Shown piece after piece: positions 58,610 to 64,000 of a DNA stretch of 64,000 nt. The DNA is from Steinernema hermaphroditum (lineage: Eukaryota > Nematoda > Chromadorea > Rhabditida > Steinernematidae). The position numbers and the translations under genes were made by a program. Where the stretch lies: contig CM059623.1 in the NCBI GenBank assembly GCA_030435675.1, positions 9,698,012 through 9,762,011 of the forward strand. The letters run 5' to 3'. How positions within the stretch are numbered: the first letter of the stretch is position 1; each line of letters opens with the position of its first letter. Under the pieces are notes generated by a model. That model did no database searches, was not told the origin of the DNA, and saw nothing but the letters and a program-made list of their open reading frames with translations.

Positions 58610-58669
58610 GGAAAAAAAATCTATAGAGATACATAGTAACTGGTTGTGTAATTTGGATTTACATTTAAA

Positions 58670-58675
58670 AATAAA
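58670..58675 (+). promoter_or_regulatory. polyadenylation signal, small membrane protein
   Basis: AATAAA 61 nt after the TGA of the small membrane protein gene. Confidence 0.55.
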
Positions 58676-58720
58676 GTTTGTTAGTCTACTGAGCGGACGG
58701 AAAACGGTGAGAAAAATGAC

Positions 58721-58724
58721 CGCT

Positions 58725-58791
<67 letters not shown>

Positions 58792-58794
58792 AGC
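58721..58794 (-). tRNA. tRNA-Asn (GTT), second copy
   Basis: Identical over its whole length to the tRNA-Asn at 52741-52814, and the similarity extends about 15 nt into the 3' flank (AACGGTGAGAAAAA on the plus strand), which holds the T-run terminator. It is a recent duplicate. Confidence 0.97.
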
Positions 58795-60529
58795 ATGCCT
58801 CAATGCACTTCTCTGCAATATATGTCGCCGACAGTCGAACGGAAAACAGGCGAGAATTACCATATCGTGTCCACTTATTTTACAAAATGCAATCAAAATT
58901 TAAAAAGGAGATTTGATTCGCCACAAATGCACACGGCACCTTTTTTGCTGATACCATCTATCGAGGTTATCTGTGGTTTGATCTCCTCCGGGGCATTATT
59001 CTCCCTCGTTTTTCGAACAGAATCCACGACGACCGTTCCTTGATATCCTTTCAGCTGCTAGGCAGCAGAGCGCTTCATTTGTTTGCTTTGCGTTGATGCC
59101 ACGTATGAGGAATGAGACGTTATGGACGCTCGCGGCGTCATCGACAGTCCTAACAGCCGACGTCTCTCTGAACGATGCTAACGAATATTCCCTTCCAAGC
59201 AATCGTGTTTTTATCTTTCTGCATTACTTCCAAAATCGATGAATCCTGGGTATGGACACGTGGATGTTGATCACTTCGGTGACCACCTTATCATATTTTC
59301 GTCGTCTGAAACTCTAGCTTGACCTTCTTATCGTGGTATATCGATATTTGGATGTTGGAATAAAGGTATTTGATAGACGATTAGTCCTGCTGGAGCGTTT
59401 TCAGAAATGTTTATTCATATTTTGTTTGTTTACCGATCTGAATTTTCGCGTTGATTGGTTTGTCAGGGTCGTTCGTAATGGTGCATTGTTCCCGGGAGAA
59501 CAAAAGAACGTAACTAGGAAACCGAAAAAGGCTGCCGACGTGGCAGGCACTTGTCATTTTCGCTCGTGACTCAACTGTGCCCTCCTTTCGTCGATAAACT
59601 GTAGGATCCGCGCTTCAGTCTTTTGATTATCTTCTCAAATTAGAGTCACAACATGGATGCAATGAAAAAAGAAGGCATTTCTTTCAAAATTAGCGTTAGG
59701 ACTACCTCGAAGGCAAATTTTGGTATCACCAAAACTTATGGTTATGGTTTGCAGCAGATACAAAAGTGGTTCTATGCTGTACAACAACGATGAATGAATA
59801 CCAGACAGAGGGGCGTTTGAGCCTTTGAGTCATCTGACATTTGAAAAAGGCCATTTTTAGACGATCTAGTCACCTCGGGTCTTTTTGTTTCGATCAGCAA
59901 ATTACCTCAGGCTTAAAATGTCTATTTATGAACATTTTAAAACCCTTAAATCCTGAAAAAACTTCATAGTTTTATCATAAAGAGAAGTTCCTCTTTCATG
60001 ATTGATGGCTCTTGTAATGTGTTCGCTTTTTGACAAAATCCTCAGCTCAGACCGTAATCTACGAGACTGCATCGTCAAAAACGGCATGTGTCAAAAATAT
60101 TTGCTGATCGGATTCAAATACAGTTCCTCTATACACGTGTGCATAATATGGGCGCCACACCTCTAATCCGCGAAAACACTATCAAAGTCGATTTGTGGTC
60201 AGTCTCTCTTCCCCCTTTCCGCTGTTTTCCGCTCGTTTTGTACGCAATCTGTACAAAAGGTAGCCACACGCCTAAACGAGTGAATTCCTCCAAAAAGGTC
60301 TTCCTTTCAAAAATCGCGGCGAGACCAGCGAGAAGAGACGACTCCGTGCCCGCGCGAGACAGTGTCGCGAAATGTCTCAGTCTGCCGTCTGTCTGTGTTT
60401 GTCGCGAGATGGAGTTGCATCGCCCCCGGCAGGTAAAGTGACCTTCTTTCTGTGGCTATGGAACGTTTCCGATAGTCGCTGTTTTCGTTTCAGATAAACG
60501 GGTAGTCGGGAGAGCAGCTGCTGCACACG
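58795..60529. other. intergenic region upstream of the nucleotide-sugar transporter
   Basis: No gene supported. A TTTCAG acceptor near 60494 suggests a 5' UTR intron or trans-splice site for the transporter. Confidence 0.4.
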
Positions 60530-62398
60530 ATGGCGTCGAAGTCGAAAGAAGACCGTGAGCTGCTTCTGCCCACAGATGATCCGAAGGCGGCCGGCACGAG
60601 GCGAAATGCGGATCAGAAGGTCGGCCTCGGCTTCAAGATCTATGTTATCGTCTTTATGACCATTCTGTGGTCAGGATACACGCTCTGTGTGCGATACACG
60701 CGCTCCACCACGCCGCCCGATCAGGTGAGCGCTTTTCCCGTTTTCGAATATCTGAATTGATCTGTTTTCCAGTTGTACGCTTCCACAACTGTCGTTTTTC
60801 TCGCAGAATTCGTGAAGTTCTTCATCGCTGCCTTCTTCATCTTCAAGGATAGCCATTTCAATGTCGCTTCGGCCAAGAAGGTGATCCTGGACTCACGGTT
60901 CTTTCAATTATCGCATTGACTCTGTTTCAGCTACTCGACAGAGAATTCTTCGGTCGCCCGACGGAGCTGCTCAAGATGAGCGTGCCTTCTCTCGCCTACG
61001 CCTTGCAGAATAACTTGGATTTCGTTGCTCTCTCAAATCTGGACGCTGGCGTTTATCAGGTAGACTCGGAACCTTCCGACATCCATCGTCATCTTACAGG
61101 TCACTGCGCAACTGAAAGTCGTCACCACTGCCCTCTTCATGATGGCTTTCCTAGGACGCCGATTCTCGCTCAGAAGATGGGCTGCGATTATCCTCCTTTT
61201 CGCCGGAGTCGCCGCCGTCCAGTACGACGCTGCATCATCGTCGTCGTCGAAACCGTCGACCGTCAGCGGAAAGGAGAACTACGCGCTTGGGCTGGTTGCC
61301 GTACTGTCCACGAGTTTGACTGCCGGATTTGCCGGAGTTTATTTCGAGAAAATGCTGAAAGACGGAGGATCGACGCCATTCTGGGTGCGCAATCTGCAGA
61401 TGTACTCGTGTGGAATGATTTCCGCTGGAATCGGCTGTTTTATTGGAGATAACGAGTCTATTTCCGCCAACGGCTTCTTCCACGGCTACAACGCGAAAGT
61501 CTTTGCCATTGTCGGTAAGTGGATTTGACGTTGTTTTGCATAATTTGAGGGAAAAATGGACGCGCGGACTTTGACCGGATTTCCACTTTTGCGTTTGGAA
61601 TGAAGGCGTGGGCACCGCTTTTGGAGTCCTGACTGAGAATCTGTTGATGAATTTGCAGAGTTCTTTGAAAAATTGAACTAGCATGCCCAATTTCAGCGGT
61701 TTTGCCTACTGTAACAGCAGAAATCCCATGTGGACACTGTCACGTTGAATCTTCCGGCTTTGGAAGGTTCCGCTCTTTGCAAATGAAGATAAATTGATTT
61801 GGACTTGTGCCTTGGCGCGAGTCCCTTTCGTAATTTGGTTTGATTTGTAGTCTTTGGCCCGTTTTGTTCGATTTCCAATCCTTCACTACGGATCCAAGGA
61901 TAATGCGGATAACTAGTGCAAAAACAGTCGTTTTCAACAACGTGATCATCATGTAGTGATGATACGAAATCGAACTTCCTACGGTAGCTGTCACAAGCAG
62001 ATGACGCTTGGAATGTTCGCACGCCGCCTGCCCATCTGGCGATATTAATGGGATGGCCATTAACATCGTATCCCCTTATTGACAACATCTTTACCGAATG
62101 AAATTAGCATCTTTTGCGGACGCATCAGTGAAAACAACCTGTTTTCACCATTGTCCTCCGTTTGCGGATACTGTAGCGTTTGTTTTCAGCATGCCTGTCC
62201 GTCGGAGGAGTGTACATCTCGCTGGTCATGAAGCATTTGGACAACCTGTACAAGAGCTTTGCCGCCGCCGTCTCCATCATCTGCGTCGTCATCTTCTCCA
62301 TATTCCTGTTCGAAAACGTCGTCATCGGAATCTACTTCTTGTTCGGCTCGATGACCGTTTGCGCAGCGATTTGCATTTACAACTCGGTTAACGAGTAG
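60530..62398 (+). CDS. nucleotide-sugar transporter, SLC35A (UDP-galactose/UDP-GlcNAc/CMP-sialic acid) family
   Basis: A ten-helix Golgi antiporter that exchanges a cytosolic nucleotide sugar for luminal nucleotide monophosphate. It starts at ATG 60530 (MASKSKEDRELLLPTDD, cytoplasmic). Family marks are YASTTVVFLAEFVKFFIA, SVPSLAYALQNNLDFVALSN, LDAGVYQVTAQLKVVTTALF, LGRRFSLRRWAAIILLFAGV, GFAGVYFEKMLKD, FWVRNLQMY and DNLYKSFAAAVSIICVV. Introns are short except the last (61515-62189, 675 nt). The last exon ends SVNE with a TAG. Substrate specificity cannot be told from these motifs; C. elegans has several relatives. Confidence 0.93.
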
Positions 62399-64000
62399 AA
62401 TGGATATTCGCGATCTCTCTCCGCCCCCTATTTAATTAGATTCTGGTCGGTGTGTGCAATAGTGCTAAATTATATAATGAGTTATCGTGGCCTTCTATCT
62501 ATACGTTCTTAATCCATCTTAATCTCCCTTCCATCATCTGTATCCCAGTCATTGTCTCTTTCCTTTCTTCTCAACTTGCCTTCAATAGCTGCGCCTTCAG
62601 AGTTCTGTGATATAAAAGTTAATTTATGTGACTCGAAGCTGCAAGGAGGACGGCGGCGGTGGCCCCATTAAGCAAATTATGCGAAGCGCGCGCCTAAAAG
62701 GCACTCGTTGCGCGACTTTTCGCTTCCCCCGAGGGTGCCGCGTCGATCTGCTTTGCATATTGTGAAATTCGGCTTCAGTGCACGGAGGAAAACTTTAGGA
62801 AGAGGACTTCTTCTTCTGTTTGACACGATGAATAATTGATTGTTTTTTGGAAGCTTTCAGGACTGCAGCCCGGGCAAAACATCTCCGGCGGATGCTCCGC
62901 AGGGAGAAGGCGCCGGCGGCGCTCGTTGGAGGGTGTCAAATTATCAATTATTTTATGGTCCCACTCGGAAACGTCCAAAACAACGGTCGTTGCTGGCACA
63001 GCCAGCAGAAGGAGCCGGGGAAGTGGCGCCTGATGCAGCGTTCTGTGCATAAGAAATGTTGCAGCGGTCGAAAGGGAATTACGAGACAATTGGGGGAACG
63101 CTCTTTTGTGTCTGAAATGAGACGAGACTATAGTTTGTCTAGTAGACGGATGGATGTGGTCTGTGTTGTTAAAATGCTTCACTTGTTTGAATTGTTCACT
63201 TGCCTCGAGGAGTGGGTGGTTCCGTCTGCAGACGAGGAACTCTTTTTGCATTGTTTTCACTTCTTGAAGCAGATTAAAATCACAGTAAAGTGTGTGTTTG
63301 GTAGGTTTTGGCCGTGAAAGAAGGGTAGATCGAAGAGCAGAGCGTTGAAGGGCTCATGTTTTTGTTCGTCTTTTTTTTTATAATAACAGGGCCTGCTTTT
63401 GAGGTGGCATAGTCATTCCAAATTTTCATTTTGTCTTTTGTTTTTTTTTGTGAAAACAGGATTTGGAAAGTGATCACTACTAAAGAAGTGTCTTATCTGG
63501 CACCCTTCTGTGAAGATTCCCTATACAATAATCTCCTTAGCAATCCAATTCAATGATACATAAAACAAAGGCGCTGGCCTCTGTTTTAGATCTGGCCTCA
63601 AAGTTCACTGATTTCTCGTTGCTAGGGTAGATCAAGGGCTTGAACACCAAGATTCAGAAAGAAACCAAAATTTTCCTATCGCCTCTTAAAACCCTATCCA
63701 AAAACATCAACTCATGCCTCTCACAATCACTTCGACCACTGGGCCATGAGTCGGAAAAACGTCGAGTATGAATTATTCCCGAAGAGGATGCAACTTTTCG
63801 GCGTATAAGCCATGTGCCCATAATATGGGTGTGCGCGATGGTGTCTGTGGCCAACGATCGATCGTCCCCCAAGGGCGGTGGGTGCGCGACTAAAAGCGAC
63901 TCCGGCATGGACTGCCGGGGTGGAGTCGAGGGCCGAGTCCGAGCTTTTTGGGAGCGCTTTGCGAACAAAATATTGTTTTATATTTTGCCTCCACCCACAA
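62399..64000. other. terminal intergenic region
   Basis: Downstream of the nucleotide-sugar transporter to the window end. A plus-strand frame at 62847-63317 and overlapping minus-strand frames lack domains and splice structure; nothing can be supported. Confidence 0.4.

Noticed and set aside
62847..63317. 156-codon plus-strand frame near the window end
   Set aside because: Overlaps equally long frames in other phases on both strands; no domain or splice support.

Overview
This window reads as nuclear DNA of a nematode. The evidence is an NLP-10-type neuropeptide precursor (PFSGGMYG-like peptides with GKR processing sites), many tiny introns (about 41-50 nt, GT...TTTCAG/TTTAG) in reading frames that are otherwise easy to join, lysosomal-lipase, GILT, galectin, F-box, riboflavin-transporter and synaptobrevin genes of the kinds nematodes carry, and dispersed single tRNA genes. 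The compact introns with a fairly balanced base composition would suit a Steinernema-like or related rhabditid/tylenchine worm; that placement is inference. All exon joins below were made by eye from reading frame and splice signals.

Layout. 0.5-3.8 kb: complete ABCG (White-type) half transporter, minus strand. 4.6-5.9 kb: type I membrane protein of an unrecognised family, plus strand. 6.6-8.7 kb: riboflavin transporter (SLC52/rft type) with a 68-nt duplication of its start region upstream and an apparently broken splice donor. 9.0-9.4 kb: synaptobrevin-like R-SNARE. 9.7-11.3 kb: lysosomal acid lipase. 13.0-22.0 kb: three dispersed paralogues of a four-TM protein on the minus strand, interrupted by tRNA-His, tRNA-Ser and two non-autonomous DNA transposons (18.6-19.8 kb, TA target duplication; 20.0-20.9 kb, 8-bp target duplication and minisatellite ends). 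23.0-24.3 kb: a second copy of the type I membrane family, divergent from a 600-residue coiled-coil gene (24.6-26.5 kb). 27.6-28.1 kb: neuropeptide precursor.

28.1-41.4 kb is almost gene-free, with local tandem duplications and one possible receptor relic. 41.5-46 kb holds an F-box gene, a galectin and several degraded look-alike fragments. 45.8-52.3 kb is again poor in genes. 52.4-53.4 kb: GILT thiol reductase with a tRNA-Asn inside its first intron. 55.0-57.6 kb: a tandem pair of genes for a three-repeat TVTKPDGT protein that I do not recognise. 58.0-58.8 kb: tRNA-Val, a tiny single-pass membrane protein gene and a second near-identical tRNA-Asn. 60.5-62.4 kb: nucleotide-sugar transporter (SLC35A type).

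The genes do not form an operon or a pathway. Lipase and GILT are both predicted lysosomal; the rest are ordinary membrane, trafficking and signalling genes. The least ordinary content is the two unrecognised protein families (type I membrane pair; TVTKPDG-repeat pair), the transposon with 15-bp terminal tandem repeats, and the defective donor site in the riboflavin transporter.
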